A stretch of 64,000 nt of DNA from Solirubrobacteraceae bacterium (lineage in GTDB: Bacteria > Actinomycetota > Thermoleophilia > Solirubrobacterales > Solirubrobacteraceae), in the NCBI GenBank assembly GCA_017882455.1, contig JADGPL010000009.1, positions 1 through 64,000 of the forward strand, read 5' to 3'. Every line of letters begins with the position of its first letter. Position 1 is the stretch's first letter. Both the position numbers and the translations under genes were made by a program. Positions 9,572-18,364 of this stretch are shown here, in pieces. The notes beneath the pieces were generated by a model, which did not search any database, was not told the origin of the DNA, and saw nothing but the letters and a program-made list of their open reading frames with translations.

Positions 9572-10879
9572 TCAGCCTTTGGGGAAGACCTTGCCGAGAC
9601 GCGCCAGCGCGAGCAGGTTCCCGCGCGGGCGCAGGCGCCCCGTTGCCACCGCCCGTAGCGGGTCCAGCCGATCGCCCACGATGTCCACCCAATCCTGGTA
9701 GGAGAGGCGCAGGCGCAAGTCCGCGCTCGAGGCCTCGCCCTGCTCCACGGTGCTCGATCCGTTGTTGACCGTCAGATGCCAGGTCGGGATGTCCGGGTCG
9801 GTGAACTCCCATTGGAAGGTCGTCGGCCGCTTGAGCCCATGGCTGGGGTTCACCTGCCGGCGGATCGTGTCGAAGAGCAGCGCGAGGGTGTCGGGATCGC
9901 GGGCCGTGGGTCCCTCGCGCACGCCGGTGATCCCGGCCTTGGCGAGTGCCTGCCCTCGCTGTGTGACCTCCAGCGGCGAGAGCCCCTGGGGCAGCAGCGG
10001 TGGTCCGGGCAGCGCCTCGAGGGGCAGGCCGGCGGAGCGCAGCTTGGTGGTCATCGAGGTGAGGCCCTCGACGCCGACCTTGTCGAATGTGTAGTTGAAC
10101 ACCGTCAGATATGTCTCGTCCCATCCGGGCGGCATCAGCACCTGGGAGGTGAACGGCGTGACCTCGCGCAGGATGCGCGCGACCGCCTTGGGAACGCGGA
10201 CCGGATCTTCTCGATTGAGGTCGGAGAGGAGCTTGACGCCGAAGCCGATGTGGCGCTGCTCATCGGCGGCGATGTTCTCCATGCCCTCGCGGAACGCCGG
10301 CAACTGGTTGCGTTCCTCGAGGTAGCTGCAGATGAAGTGCTGCCCCGGCTGGGCGAGCGAGGCCTCGATGACGATGTGGTAGAGCGTCACGGCGGCCGCG
10401 AGCTGGGCGGGCGAGCGGTCGGCGCGCAGCTCGTCGGCCATCCGGTCGAGACGATCGAAGATCTTGCGAAAGCCCGATGTGAGCTGGGGCTTGATCGCGG
10501 TGAGGCCACTGGACATCGAGCCGTCGCCGATCCCGCAGACCTCCTGCATGAAGCGCTTGAAGAAGACGGCGTGGCGCGCCTCGTCGACCTGCTGGGTGGT
10601 CAGGAAGTACTTCTGCTCCTCGCGTGGCGCGGCGTCGATGTAAGGAGAGAGGTTGTCGGCGACCGCGTCCTCCCCCCAGAAGAACAGGCAGTAGTTCCAC
10701 AGCGCCGCCTGGCGCTCGAACTCGGTGAAGTCCTCGCGCCATTGGCGCGCATCCTCGGTGAAGTCCAGCTCGGTCGCACACCAGTTGCCGCGCTCCCAGC
10801 GCGCATACAGATCCTCGTAGGAGATCGCGTCGGCCGGGAGGGCGGCCACGTCGGCGTCAGAGGTGATTGCGCTCGCCAT
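9572..10879 (-). CDS. R2-like ferritin-superfamily oxidase (ribonucleotide reductase beta-like) with C-terminal SCP2-like domain
   Basis: A 435-residue protein. Residues about 50-290 form a ferritin-like four-helix carboxylate bundle with the di-metal ligands of the R2/R2lox family: E70 ('WGEDAV'), E100-xx-H103 ('DEARHAVFF'), a later Glu in 'IVIEASLAQ', and E-xx-H in 'ADEQRHIGF'. Residues about 330-435 resemble an SCP2 sterol-carrier domain ('WHLTVNNGSSTVEQG' then 'ADLRLRLSYQDWVDIV'). The ATG at 10879 has an AGGAGC ribosome-binding site. Family members use Mn/Fe or Fe/Fe cofactors for one- or two-electron oxidations of bound lipid-like ligands. The lipid-binding extension suggests an oxidase on hydrophobic substrates rather than a true NrdB; no class I NrdA lies nearby. 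Confidence 0.82.
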   Translation of the reverse strand: MASAITSDADVAALPADAISYEDLYARWERGNWCATELDFTEDARQWREDFTEFERQAALWNYCLFFWGEDAVADNLSPYIDAAPREEQKYFLTTQQVDEARHAVFFKRFMQEVCGIGDGSMSSGLTAIKPQLTSGFRKIFDRLDRMADELRADRSPAQLAAAVTLYHIVIEASLAQPGQHFICSYLEERNQLPAFREGMENIAADEQRHIGFGVKLLSDLNREDPVRVPKAVARILREVTPFTSQVLMPPGWDETYLTVFNYTFDKVGVEGLTSMTTKLRSAGLPLEALPGPPLLPQGLSPLEVTQRGQALAKAGITGVREGPTARDPDTLALLFDTIRRQVNPSHGLKRPTTFQWEFTDPDIPTWHLTVNNGSSTVEQGEASSADLRLRLSYQDWVDIVGDRLDPLRAVATGRLRPRGNLLALARLGKVFPKG

Positions 10880-10926
10880 CGTCTTGCTCCTGTTCGCTGC
10901 GTCGCCTGGGCCAGAGTGGATAACGG

Positions 10927-10956
10927 ACGCTATCGGAATAGCGCTCGCTCTGTCAA
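10927..10956 (-). promoter_or_regulatory. Promoter with TetR-type inverted repeat upstream of the R2-like gene
   Basis: Reading on the minus strand, TTGACA (10956-10951) is followed after 18 bp by TAGCGT (10932-10927), an acceptable -35/-10 pair. A perfect inverted repeat, CGCTAT-4-ATAGCG, occupies 10928-10943 and overlaps the -10 element. The region lies between the R2-like gene and the divergent TetR-family gene, so the repeat is a likely operator for that repressor. Binding is inferred. Confidence 0.6.
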
Positions 10957-10969
10957 GTAGGATGTACGG

Positions 10970-11647
10970 ATGGCTAGCGGCGGCGGCATCGGCTCGCGAG
11001 AGGGAGCGGGCGGGGCGCGTATGACCCGGGAGCAGAGCCGCGCCAACACGCGTGAGCGGCTGCTCGCAGCGGCGCGCAGCGCCTTCGCGCGCAGCGGCTT
11101 TCACGGGGCTTCGGTCGAGGAGATCGCCTCGGAGGCGGGCTTTTCGACAGGAGCGCTCTACTCCAACTTCGACGGCAAGGAGGATCTCTTCCTCGAGCTG
11201 ATGGAGCGCGAGATCGACGAGCACGCGCGCGAGCTCGCCGACGCGGTGCGGGCGCGGGCGTCGGTGGCCGAGCGGGCGACCGGCGGGGCGCGCCAGTGGA
11301 TGACCATGATCGACCGCGAGCCCGAGCTGCTGCTGCTGTTCATGGAGTTCTGGGCCTACGGGGTGCGCGATCCGCAGGTGCGTCCGAAGGTGGCTGCGCG
11401 CTTTGCCCAGATGCGGGAGGTCCTCACACGCCTGATAGCCGACGGCGTGCGCGAGTTCGACCTCGAGCTGGCCATCCCGGCCGAGCAGCTGGCGGTGGCG
11501 ATCGACGCGCTGGCCGACGGCATCGCCCGCCAGAAGCTCGCCGACCCCGACGCCGTCCCGGACGAGCTGATGGGCACTGTGCTCTCCCTCCTGTTCTCCG
11601 CCGTCACGCGACCGGCGGCAGGCACAGACACGCGTAGTGAAGCGTGA
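10970..11647 (+). CDS. TetR/AcrR-family transcriptional regulator
   Basis: A 225-residue regulator. The N-terminal helix-turn-helix is typical: 'TRERLLAAARSAFARSGF', 'SVEEIASEAGFSTGALYSNF', then 'GKEDLFLELME'. The rest is the all-helical ligand-binding domain. The ATG at 10970 is used here; a second in-frame ATG at 11021 ('MTREQSRANTRERLL') would give a more usual N-terminus and is a real alternative. It is divergent from the R2-like oxidase gene and shares its 90-bp control region, so it probably represses that gene and itself. Its 3' end overlaps the convergent methyltransferase gene by 44 bp. Confidence 0.93.
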   Translation: MASGGGIGSREGAGGARMTREQSRANTRERLLAAARSAFARSGFHGASVEEIASEAGFSTGALYSNFDGKEDLFLELMEREIDEHARELADAVRARASVAERATGGARQWMTMIDREPELLLLFMEFWAYGVRDPQVRPKVAARFAQMREVLTRLIADGVREFDLELAIPAEQLAVAIDALADGIARQKLADPDAVPDELMGTVLSLLFSAVTRPAAGTDTRSEA

Positions 11648-12356
11648 ACGTCCGTCGCGCCAGCGGAGGGGCGAGGCGGTACAGCGCGGCCCGCACGGCC
11701 CACTTCGCGGTGGCCGCGGCCCGTGCGCCGGGGTCGGTCGCGAAGAAGAGGTGAACCGCAAGCGGCAGCGGGTCCTCGAGCTCGGCGGCGATCGACAGGC
11801 CGGCGTGGACGACGATCTGGCGTGCCGCCGAGCGATCGAGGCGCTGCAGGTGCCCGACCTCGGCCGCATGCGCGCGCTTGCCGGCTCTGCGCGCTGAGCG
11901 GTTGGCCTCGAGCGGCACCTCGACGATCACCGCGCGGCAGGCGCGCGCGACCTCGGCGAGCAGCGCTGCCGGGTCGGGCACGTGCTCGAGCACGTGCGAG
12001 AGGATCCCCAGCTCGTAGGTGCCATCGGGCACGGGCAGGTGCAGGCCGTCATATAGGTCGACCGCCTCGATCTCCGACCGCGTTCGCGCAATCTGGACCG
12101 CGGCGTCTGTGATCTCCACCCCCGAGAGCGCTCCGCCGAAGCCGCGGCGATGCAGCTCCGACAGCAGCGCCCCGTCGCCGCAGCCGACCTCGAGCGTGCT
12201 CGCCGGACGCACCCCGGCCCGCGCGCAGAGCGCGATCACGTGCTCGGCCTTGCCGACCGCGCCCAGCGCACGCCAGCGCGCATACAGCGCCGCCTCGGTC
12301 GGCTCGCTCGAGTAGGCCTCGTCGTAGAAGCTGACAAGGTCGGCAGGGTCCTCCAC
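11604..12356 (-). CDS. Class I SAM-dependent methyltransferase
   Basis: A 250-residue methyltransferase of the Methyltransf_11/23 type. 'TLEVGCGDGALLSEL' is motif I (SAM binding), 'SGVEITDAAVQIAR' follows, and 'GILSHVLEHVPDPAALLAEVARACR' is split across motifs II and III. The start at GTG 12356 is chosen because it gives 'EDPADLVSFYDEAY', the usual start of such proteins, and leaves a 13-bp gap to the divergent polymerase gene; an earlier start would run into that gene. The neighbour suggests a substrate in polysaccharide assembly, such as a sugar or lipid-linked intermediate, but none is shown. Confidence 0.88.
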   Translation of the reverse strand: MEDPADLVSFYDEAYSSEPTEAALYARWRALGAVGKAEHVIALCARAGVRPASTLEVGCGDGALLSELHRRGFGGALSGVEITDAAVQIARTRSEIEAVDLYDGLHLPVPDGTYELGILSHVLEHVPDPAALLAEVARACRAVIVEVPLEANRSARRAGKRAHAAEVGHLQRLDRSAARQIVVHAGLSIAAELEDPLPLAVHLFFATDPGARAAATAKWAVRAALYRLAPPLARRTFTLHYACLCLPPVA

Positions 12357-12369
12357 CCCGAGGATTATT

Positions 12370-14400
12370 GTGGGCGCGATGACGGCCAAGCTCACCGGGT
12401 CGCTGCGCGAGGCGCCCGCGACGGTGCCGGCGCTCGCGGCGGTGGCGCTGTTCGTGCTGTGGGCCACCGACCAGGCGGGCTATCCCGTGACCCACTGGGC
12501 CCCAGGGGGGCTGATCGTGCTGATCCTGCTCGGCATGGGTATCGGCCTGATCCGGCTGCGCCCCGCCGAGATGCCCACTCCGGTGCGCGTCGCGCTCGGC
12601 GCGATGATCGCCTACACGGCGCTCAGCTTCATGTCGATCCTGTGGGCGGCTGTTCCGGGCGATGCCTGGGAAGGGGCCAACCGGACGCTGCTCTACCTGC
12701 TGGTCTTCGCCCTGTTCGCCTGCTGGCGCCAGCGAGGCGTCGGCGCGGCGCTGCTGCTCGTGATCTGGACGCTCGCGTTGATCGTGCTGGCGGCAGTCGA
12801 TCTGCTGCACGTGAATGGGGCGAGCGGCTCACACCTGCAGGAGATGATCCCGGGCGGGCGGCTGGACTACCCCACGGGCTATCCCAACGCCAACGCGGCG
12901 CAATGGCTGATGGCGTTCTGGCCGGCCGTGCTGCTGGCGCGCAGCGAGCGTCTCCCCTGGGGGATTCGCGGTCTGCTGGCCGGCGGGGCGGTGCTGCTGG
13001 CCGAGGTGGCCCTGCTCAGCCAGAGTCGCGGCTCGCTCTACGCCACACCCGTGATGCTCGTGCTCGTATTCGCTCTGCTGCCCCGCCGGATACGCACCTT
13101 TGCGCTGCTCGTGCCCGTGGCGGGCGGCGTGGCCGCCGCTGCGCCGTCGGTGTTGAAGGTGGGCGATCACCTCACCAAAGGGGCCGTCCGCGCCTCGTCT
13201 GTGCACGGCGCTGTGACGAGCACCTTCGTGGCCGCCATCGCAGTCGGCCTGGTGGTGGCCTTGGCCGCTGCCATCGAGTCCCGGAGCACCGCCTCCACTG
13301 CGACCCGCGGTCGGCTCCGCACCGGCATCGGAGCACTCGCCGTCGCCGCGCTGATCGCGGTGCTCGCCGTTGGCCTCCTCGCCGCCGGCAATCCTGTGAC
13401 GAGGATCGAACACGGCTGGGACAGCTTCAAGGGCGGCTATGGAGAAACCACCTCGACGGGCAGCCACCTGGTCAGCGGGCTGGGAAGCAACCGCTACGAC
13501 TTCTACCGCGTGGCGCTCGACGAATTCGTGGCGCACCCGGTGGTGGGCATCGGCGCCGACAACTTTCAGCAGCAGTATCTCGCTCGTGGGCGCAGCGACG
13601 AGACGCCCCACTATCCACACAGCGTCGAGTTGCGAACCCTTACGCAGACCGGCCTGGTGGGCGCGCTGCTCGCGCTCGTGGGCCTGGCGGCCGCGCTGCT
13701 CGCCGCGGCGCGCTCGCTCAGAGGTCCCGATCCGCTGGGCGGCGCGGTTGCGGCCGCCGCTCTGGCGGGGTTCGGCTACTGGGTGGTGCACGGGTCCTTT
13801 GACTGGTTCTGGGAGTTTGCGGGGCTGGGGGCGCCCGCGTTCGCGATGCTCGGCATCGCTCTCGCGCTCGCGCCCGGGCGCGAGCCTGCCGCGCGATCCA
13901 CGGCGGGGCGGCCGGCGCTCCTCAGGCGCGCGCTGCTCGCCGCGGGCCTGCTGGTGGCGCTGGCAGCGGCGGCCTCGCTGGCGGCTCCGTGGCTCAGCCA
14001 GCTCCAGGTCGAGAGCGCCGCGCGGATCTGGACGAAGGCTCCGCAGGCGGCCTATGCGCGTCTGCGCCAGGCGGCGAAGCTCAATCCACTGAGCGACGAG
14101 GCCTACCTCGTGGCCGGCAGCATCGCCTTGCGCTACGGCGAAACGGCGCATGCGGATCGCGAGTTCGCGCGGGCGCTGTCACGTGCTCCGGGGGACGCCT
14201 ACGCCACCCTCGAGCGCGGCGCGATCGCCTCGGCCAGAGGCGAACGATCGGCCGCTCTGCGACTGCTGGGGCACGCGGTTGCGCTCGACCCGCGCGACGG
14301 CCTCGCCCGGGAGGCCCTGGCCGTCGTCCGCGCCGGCCATCGGATAAATTCCGATGAACTGAACCGCTCAATCCTTCTCAAAGCTCGCCAACTGGCCTGA
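12370..14400 (+). CDS. O-antigen ligase/polymerase (Wzy/WaaL-like) membrane protein with C-terminal TPR region
   Basis: A 676-residue integral membrane protein with about a dozen hydrophobic helices. A large extracytoplasmic loop carries the Wzy_C signature ('YDFYRVALDEFVAHPVVGIG', then 'HYPHSVELRTLTQTGLVG'). After the last helix (about residue 545) come TPR-like helices ('PQAAYARLRQAAKLNPLSDE', 'HADREFARALSRAPGDAYA'). The family polymerises or transfers undecaprenyl-PP-linked glycans on the outer face of the membrane. GTG 12370 or ATG 12379 may be the start. A second protein of this family lies at 32994-34373, so one may polymerise and the other ligate, or each may serve a different glycan. 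Confidence 0.85.
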   Translation: MGAMTAKLTGSLREAPATVPALAAVALFVLWATDQAGYPVTHWAPGGLIVLILLGMGIGLIRLRPAEMPTPVRVALGAMIAYTALSFMSILWAAVPGDAWEGANRTLLYLLVFALFACWRQRGVGAALLLVIWTLALIVLAAVDLLHVNGASGSHLQEMIPGGRLDYPTGYPNANAAQWLMAFWPAVLLARSERLPWGIRGLLAGGAVLLAEVALLSQSRGSLYATPVMLVLVFALLPRRIRTFALLVPVAGGVAAAAPSVLKVGDHLTKGAVRASSVHGAVTSTFVAAIAVGLVVALAAAIESRSTASTATRGRLRTGIGALAVAALIAVLAVGLLAAGNPVTRIEHGWDSFKGGYGETTSTGSHLVSGLGSNRYDFYRVALDEFVAHPVVGIGADNFQQQYLARGRSDETPHYPHSVELRTLTQTGLVGALLALVGLAAALLAAARSLRGPDPLGGAVAAAALAGFGYWVVHGSFDWFWEFAGLGAPAFAMLGIALALAPGREPAARSTAGRPALLRRALLAAGLLVALAAAASLAAPWLSQLQVESAARIWTKAPQAAYARLRQAAKLNPLSDEAYLVAGSIALRYGETAHADREFARALSRAPGDAYATLERGAIASARGERSAALRLLGHAVALDPRDGLAREALAVVRAGHRINSDELNRSILLKARQLA

Positions 14401-14605
14401 GCAGCCCGGACTTCTTTGCTGGACGGGACAATCGGCCTCGACAGGACCCTCGCGCTTCGCTAGCTTATAGAGCGAATCTCGTCGATCCGTCGAACCGCGA
14501 ACGCCTGGTGCGCAAGCGTGTGGCACGCGGGGGAGCCGATGGCGGGTGGATGGCATGGAGAGGCACGTATTGCTCTGCCAACGGAGGGACCCACAGCAGG
14601 GACGC

Positions 14606-15118
14606 ATGATGACAAGGCACCGCGCTACGACAACAGCCACACTCGTGTTGGCTCTCACTTTGACCGCTCCCGCTGTCGCCGGGGCCAACTCGCTGCTCAG
14701 CGGATATGGCGGGCCGGGAGAGGGCAATCAGGCGATCCTCGGCTCGGCGCTCCTGGGCGGCCCCGGCTCCGGAGGCGGGGGCTCTTCTTCAGGCGGCTCC
14801 TCAGGCCAGAGCGGCTCGGGCGGCAGTGGGGCTGCAGGGGTCACGAGCACGCGCGCCACCGGCACGCAGCGCGGTAGCGCGCGGGGCTCTCGTGGCGGGG
14901 CCCATGCGTCCCCGGGCACCAAGGCGACCGGCGGGCACACATCCGCCCCCGGCGCTCGTACGTATGAACACGCATCGAGTCCGTCCGAAAGCCGATCCGC
15001 CGTCGAGAGCTCACACATCGGGCTGTCCGATTCGGATCTCTTGTACATCCTCCTTGCGGCGGGAGCGCTGCTCCTCGCGGGCACCCTCACGAGGCGCCTG
15101 ACACGTCCTGTCTCCTAG
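14606..15118 (+). CDS. Secreted Gly/Ser-rich protein with C-terminal membrane anchor, unknown function
   Basis: About 170 residues. The N-terminus 'MMTRHRATTTATLVLALTLT' continuing to 'APAVAGA' is a signal peptide. The middle is low-complexity Gly/Ser/Thr/Ala with no Cys. The C-terminus 'LLYILLAAGALLLAGTL' followed by 'TRRLTRP' is a transmembrane anchor with a positive cytoplasmic tail. No enzymatic motif is visible; the layout is that of a surface-exposed spacer or stalk. I prefer ATG 14606 (tandem ATG at 14609), preceded by AGGGA, because it puts the signal peptide at the N-terminus. The 205-bp gap upstream must hold its promoter; no consensus element stands out. Confidence 0.65.
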   Translation: MMTRHRATTTATLVLALTLTAPAVAGANSLLSGYGGPGEGNQAILGSALLGGPGSGGGGSSSGGSSGQSGSGGSGAAGVTSTRATGTQRGSARGSRGGAHASPGTKATGGHTSAPGARTYEHASSPSESRSAVESSHIGLSDSDLLYILLAAGALLLAGTLTRRLTRPVS

Positions 15119-15136
15119 AGAAATGGGTATTGCGGC

Positions 15137-15164
15137 TAAAGGGTTGCGACGCAGGACCCGAGTA
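15137..15164 (+). promoter_or_regulatory. Sigma-28/WhiG-type promoter candidate
   Basis: TAAAG (15137-15141) is followed after exactly 15 bp by CCCGAGTA (15157-15164), compared with the FliA/WhiG consensus TAAAG-N15-GCCGATAA. A start point near 15171 would leave a leader of about 27 nt before the phosphoglycosyltransferase ATG at 15198, a sensible distance. The same spacing occurs at two other sites in the window, including one before a riboswitch. Confidence 0.55.
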
Positions 15165-15197
15165 GTCAACTAAGGGACCAACCGAGGCCCCACGCTT

Positions 15198-16733
15198 ATG
15201 GACAGCACAAGAGTCACCCAGCAGACATCTACTGCGCTCCCGCTTCGCGGAGAGCTGAGCCACGAGGCCCCGTCCCCGAGGGCCCTGCGCAGTCAGACCT
15301 TCCAGGGGCCGCTGCAGTGGGCCCTGGAGGGCGGCGGCTGGAACGTGGTGCGCCCGTCGGTCGACTTCGTGATGCTGTGGGCGGCGGTGATCGCGGCGCT
15401 CGGGGGCGTGAACGGTCTCCTGCATGTATCGGGCGTGCGCGCTCCGCTGCTCGCGCTGCCCCCGCTGGTGATGCTGCTGTTCTACCTCCGCGGGCTCTAT
15501 CAGACGCGGCTGCGGGCATTGGTGCTCGACGGGATCGTCCCAGTGCTCAGCGCCATATCCGTCGCTGCGATGGCGGTGGCCCTGCTGGGCGCCTTCCTCA
15601 ACAACCAGGTTCCCAGCGAGTCGGTGTGGCTGCGCGGCTGGTTCTTCGCGCTGATCGGCGTCGGCCTTGGCCGGATCCCGCTCGCCTTCCTGCAACGCTG
15701 GGCTCGCGCCAAGCGTCTCGTGGGCAAGCCCGTTCTGATCATGGGGGCGGGCGTGGTGGGCGCCCAGGTGGCGCGGAGGCTCGAGAGCCACCCGGAGTAC
15801 GGTCTCGCGCCGATCGGCTTCCTCGACGAGGATCCGCGCTCGGTGGCCGAGGTAGGCGGTCGCGACGTGCCCGTGCTCGGCACCGTCGAGGACCTCGACG
15901 ACACGGTCGCCCGCACGGGCGTCAAGAACCTCATCGTCGCCTTCTCATCGGTGGCCGATGCGCGCGTCAGCCGCCTGATCCAGCGCTGCCAGGAACTGGG
16001 CGTCGACGTGTCCGTCGTCCCGCGGATGTTCGACACGATCAACGACCGCGTGGGCTACGACAGCGTGGGGGGGCTCCCGCTGCTGTCCTTCAGCGCGGTC
16101 AACCCCAAGGGAGTCGAGTTCACGATCAAGCACGCTCTCGACCGCGTCCTTGCGCTGATCCTCCTGATCCTGCTCTCGCCGGTGATCGCCATCGCGGCCA
16201 TCGCCGTGCGCCTCAGCTCTCCCGGACCGGCGCTGTTCAGCCAGCGACGCGTCGGACGCGACGGCAAGGTGTTCGACTTCTACAAGTTCCGCTCGATGCG
16301 CGTTGCGCCCCGGAAGGATGGCGAGGACGAGGACACGAGCGCGCTCGACTTCCTGCTCGCCGGCGACATCGCCCCGGGGGGGGTCGAGGGCGAGGATCGT
16401 CGCACCGCGGTCGGGCGGTTCCTGCGGGGGACCTCGCTCGACGAGCTCCCCCAGCTGTTCAACGTCCTGCGCGGGGACATGAGCCTCGTCGGGCCTCGCC
16501 CCGAGCGCCCCGAGTTCGTGGAGCTCTTCAGGCACGACATCCTGCGCTACGGCGATCGTCACCGCGTCAAGTCAGGAATCACCGGCTGGGCACAGGTGCA
16601 TGGCCTGCGCGGGCAGACCTCCCTCGCGGAGCGCGTGGAGTCCGACAACTACTACATTGCCCACTGGTCCCTCGGCCTGGACCTGAAGATCCTGGCCCTG
16701 ACTGTCGTGGCGCTGTTTCGCAACGCGGAGTGA
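15198..16733 (+). CDS. Polyprenyl-phosphate sugar-1-phosphate transferase (WcaJ/CpsE-type phosphoglycosyltransferase)
   Basis: A 511-residue polytopic phosphoglycosyltransferase. Four to five N-terminal helices (about 60-165) and a CoA-binding-like Rossmann domain ('VLIMGAGVVGAQVARRLE', about 180-290) precede the bacterial sugar-transferase domain (about 310-511). That domain has its re-entrant helix ('HALDRVLALILLILLSPV'), the basic/acidic active site ('RRVGRDGKVFDFYKFRSM', 'GTSLDELPQLFNVLRGDMS', 'LVGPRPERPEFV') and 'VKSGITGWAQVHGLRG'. It transfers sugar-1-phosphate from a UDP-sugar to undecaprenyl phosphate, the committed step of glycan assembly. A sigma-28-like promoter precedes it. Confidence 0.95.
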   Translation: MDSTRVTQQTSTALPLRGELSHEAPSPRALRSQTFQGPLQWALEGGGWNVVRPSVDFVMLWAAVIAALGGVNGLLHVSGVRAPLLALPPLVMLLFYLRGLYQTRLRALVLDGIVPVLSAISVAAMAVALLGAFLNNQVPSESVWLRGWFFALIGVGLGRIPLAFLQRWARAKRLVGKPVLIMGAGVVGAQVARRLESHPEYGLAPIGFLDEDPRSVAEVGGRDVPVLGTVEDLDDTVARTGVKNLIVAFSSVADARVSRLIQRCQELGVDVSVVPRMFDTINDRVGYDSVGGLPLLSFSAVNPKGVEFTIKHALDRVLALILLILLSPVIAIAAIAVRLSSPGPALFSQRRVGRDGKVFDFYKFRSMRVAPRKDGEDEDTSALDFLLAGDIAPGGVEGEDRRTAVGRFLRGTSLDELPQLFNVLRGDMSLVGPRPERPEFVELFRHDILRYGDRHRVKSGITGWAQVHGLRGQTSLAERVESDNYYIAHWSLGLDLKILALTVVALFRNAE

Positions 16734-16797
16734 CCGTGCCGGCGCCCCGCGCACGGCGAGAGCGCGACGCCCCCGCCGCCCCGCGCAGACAGGCCGC

Positions 16798-18111
16798 TCA
16801 AATGCTCTTCTGTGCCGCCGAGCTCGGACCCGCCCAGTACTGGTAGACCCGCACCCGCAGCCCGCTCTGGCCCAGCACCGAGGGCAACGTCACCGCGTAG
16901 CGGTTGTAGCGGTTCAGCGTGAACAGGGCCCTGTAGCGAGGGGTCTGGCCCTGGTAGGCCTCCAGCTCCATGTAGTCGCCGACCGGGCCTGAGCCGCTCG
17001 CCACCACGTGCCCTGCGCGCCGAGCGAGGCCGAGCGTGACCCGAGAGGCGGGGCCGAACGGCGAGCTCAGCACGCTCGCGAGCGCGGCGAACGAGGGCTT
17101 GCGCCCGCCGCTCGCGCTCAGCACGCCGAAGTCTTCGGCGGGGAACCCCTGGAGCTTGTAGACGATCTCCGCGGACATCCAGGGTGTGCGTGCGAGCGCT
17201 CTGAAGGTGTCCGTGAGGTTGCTCGCCTGCGTCTGCGGCGTGACGCAGGGCTGTTCCTGCTCGATGTTGCGGTGGGGCAGGCAACTCGTCCAGCCGAACT
17301 CGTTGAGCCACACCGGCTTGTCATCGCCGTTCGCCAGCTGGACTTCGTGGATGGATCGCAGCGAGCCCAGCACGAGGTTGTAGAAGTGAACGGAGAGACC
17401 GTCGTAGTAGCCCTTCATGCCCGCCGCGTAGAGGGCGCGCAGGAACAGGCCGTTGGAGCCCACGAGCGAGCCGGCGAGAACCGTCATGCTCGGGTCCGCC
17501 TGCTTGATCGCCGGGTAGGCGGCCCGCAGGAGCGCGACGTAGCGCTTGGGCTTTTCGGGCCCGGCGAAGTAGAACTGGTTGGCCTGGTCGGGCTCGTTCC
17601 AGATCTCGATCGCGGCGAGCCGGCTCCCGTAGCGCTGCGCCAGAAGGGCCACGAAGGCCGCGTACTGGGACGGATCCACCGGTGGCCAGGCATTGGCCTT
17701 GCTCGATGTGATCCCGTGGCATTTGCGCAGGAGCGACGCCGGCGCCGAGGAGGCCCAGCAGGGGGTGTGGTCGACCGTCATCACCACCTGGATGCCCGCG
17801 CTCGCCGCGTCGGCGACCAGTCGGTCCATGAAGGCGAGCGACGCCGGCCACAGCTGGCCCGGGGCGAAGGGCTCCACGTCAGACCAGGGGATCTCGGTGC
17901 GCACGACCGTGGCGTTGAGGGCGTGCGCCTGGGCGATTGCCTGGTCGGCGCCGGACAGCGCGAAAGGCCCCACGCCTGCAACGTTCACGCCACCCAGTGG
18001 GGGGCTCGAGGAGAGGTGGGCACTATCGGCGGCGCTCGCGCCACCAGTCGCTGTCAGGCAAATGAGCACAGCCGCCAAAGCGAGCAGCGGCACCCCGCTT
18101 CGTCTACCCAT
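16798..18111 (-). CDS. Secreted clan-A glycoside hydrolase (GH39/GH5-like)
   Basis: A 437-residue exported protein. ATG 18111 gives a clean signal peptide ('RRSGVPLLALAAVLICLTAT' up to GGASAA); a longer reading lacks one. The body is a TIM-barrel hydrolase. E163 in 'IEIWNEPDQ' fits the clan-A acid/base (NEP), E261 in 'VWLNEFGWTS' fits the nucleophile, and H232 lies in 'LSVHFYN'. A C-terminal beta-rich region of about 90 residues follows. Such enzymes cleave beta-linked sugars, and hydrolases in export loci usually trim or release their own polymer. The linkage is unknown. It ends 64 bp after the convergent phosphoglycosyltransferase gene. Confidence 0.82.
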   Translation of the reverse strand: MGRRSGVPLLALAAVLICLTATGGASAADSAHLSSSPPLGGVNVAGVGPFALSGADQAIAQAHALNATVVRTEIPWSDVEPFAPGQLWPASLAFMDRLVADAASAGIQVVMTVDHTPCWASSAPASLLRKCHGITSSKANAWPPVDPSQYAAFVALLAQRYGSRLAAIEIWNEPDQANQFYFAGPEKPKRYVALLRAAYPAIKQADPSMTVLAGSLVGSNGLFLRALYAAGMKGYYDGLSVHFYNLVLGSLRSIHEVQLANGDDKPVWLNEFGWTSCLPHRNIEQEQPCVTPQTQASNLTDTFRALARTPWMSAEIVYKLQGFPAEDFGVLSASGGRKPSFAALASVLSSPFGPASRVTLGLARRAGHVVASGSGPVGDYMELEAYQGQTPRYRALFTLNRYNRYAVTLPSVLGQSGLRVRVYQYWAGPSSAAQKSI

Positions 18112-18200
18112 ATGGAAACACTGTAATGGATCGACCGGTGGACTCCGGGGGGTACCCGCGCCGGGCACCGGCATACCGGCGCGCGCTACCCTGGGCAGTC

Positions 18201-18287
18201 ATGTCTCCCACGTGGATCTGGATGCAGGTCGCGATCGTCGTGTTCGTGCTGGCGGGCATGATCGTCGCTGTCACCAAGCTCGTTTGA
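18201..18287 (+). CDS. Very small (28-residue) single-pass membrane peptide
   Basis: ATG 18201 to TGA 18287 encodes 28 residues starting 'MSPTWIWMQVAIVVFVLAGM' and ending in TKLV. Almost the whole peptide is one hydrophobic helix with an aromatic N-terminal belt and a single basic residue near the C-terminus. It lies between the divergent hydrolase and the universal stress protein gene. Composition and third-position G/C bias support coding, but no clear ribosome-binding site is visible and no function can be assigned. Confidence 0.5.
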   Translation: MSPTWIWMQVAIVVFVLAGMIVAVTKLV

Positions 18288-18364
18288 GTGGGTCCCGGGA
18301 GCGGGGCGGATATGATCGGCGGCCTGGGTTCGCAGTGCGGCGAACCGCAGCCAAGAGGAGGATC

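Noticed and set aside
9776-10960. 394-codon plus-strand frame opposite the R2-like gene
   Set aside because: The opposite strand encodes intact di-metal motifs; this frame is low-complexity and motif-free.
14401-14605. Possible c-di-AMP (ydaO-like) riboswitch before the secreted Gly/Ser protein
   Set aside because: A GGGGGAGCC stretch is suggestive, but the other conserved ydaO segments could not be found in order.
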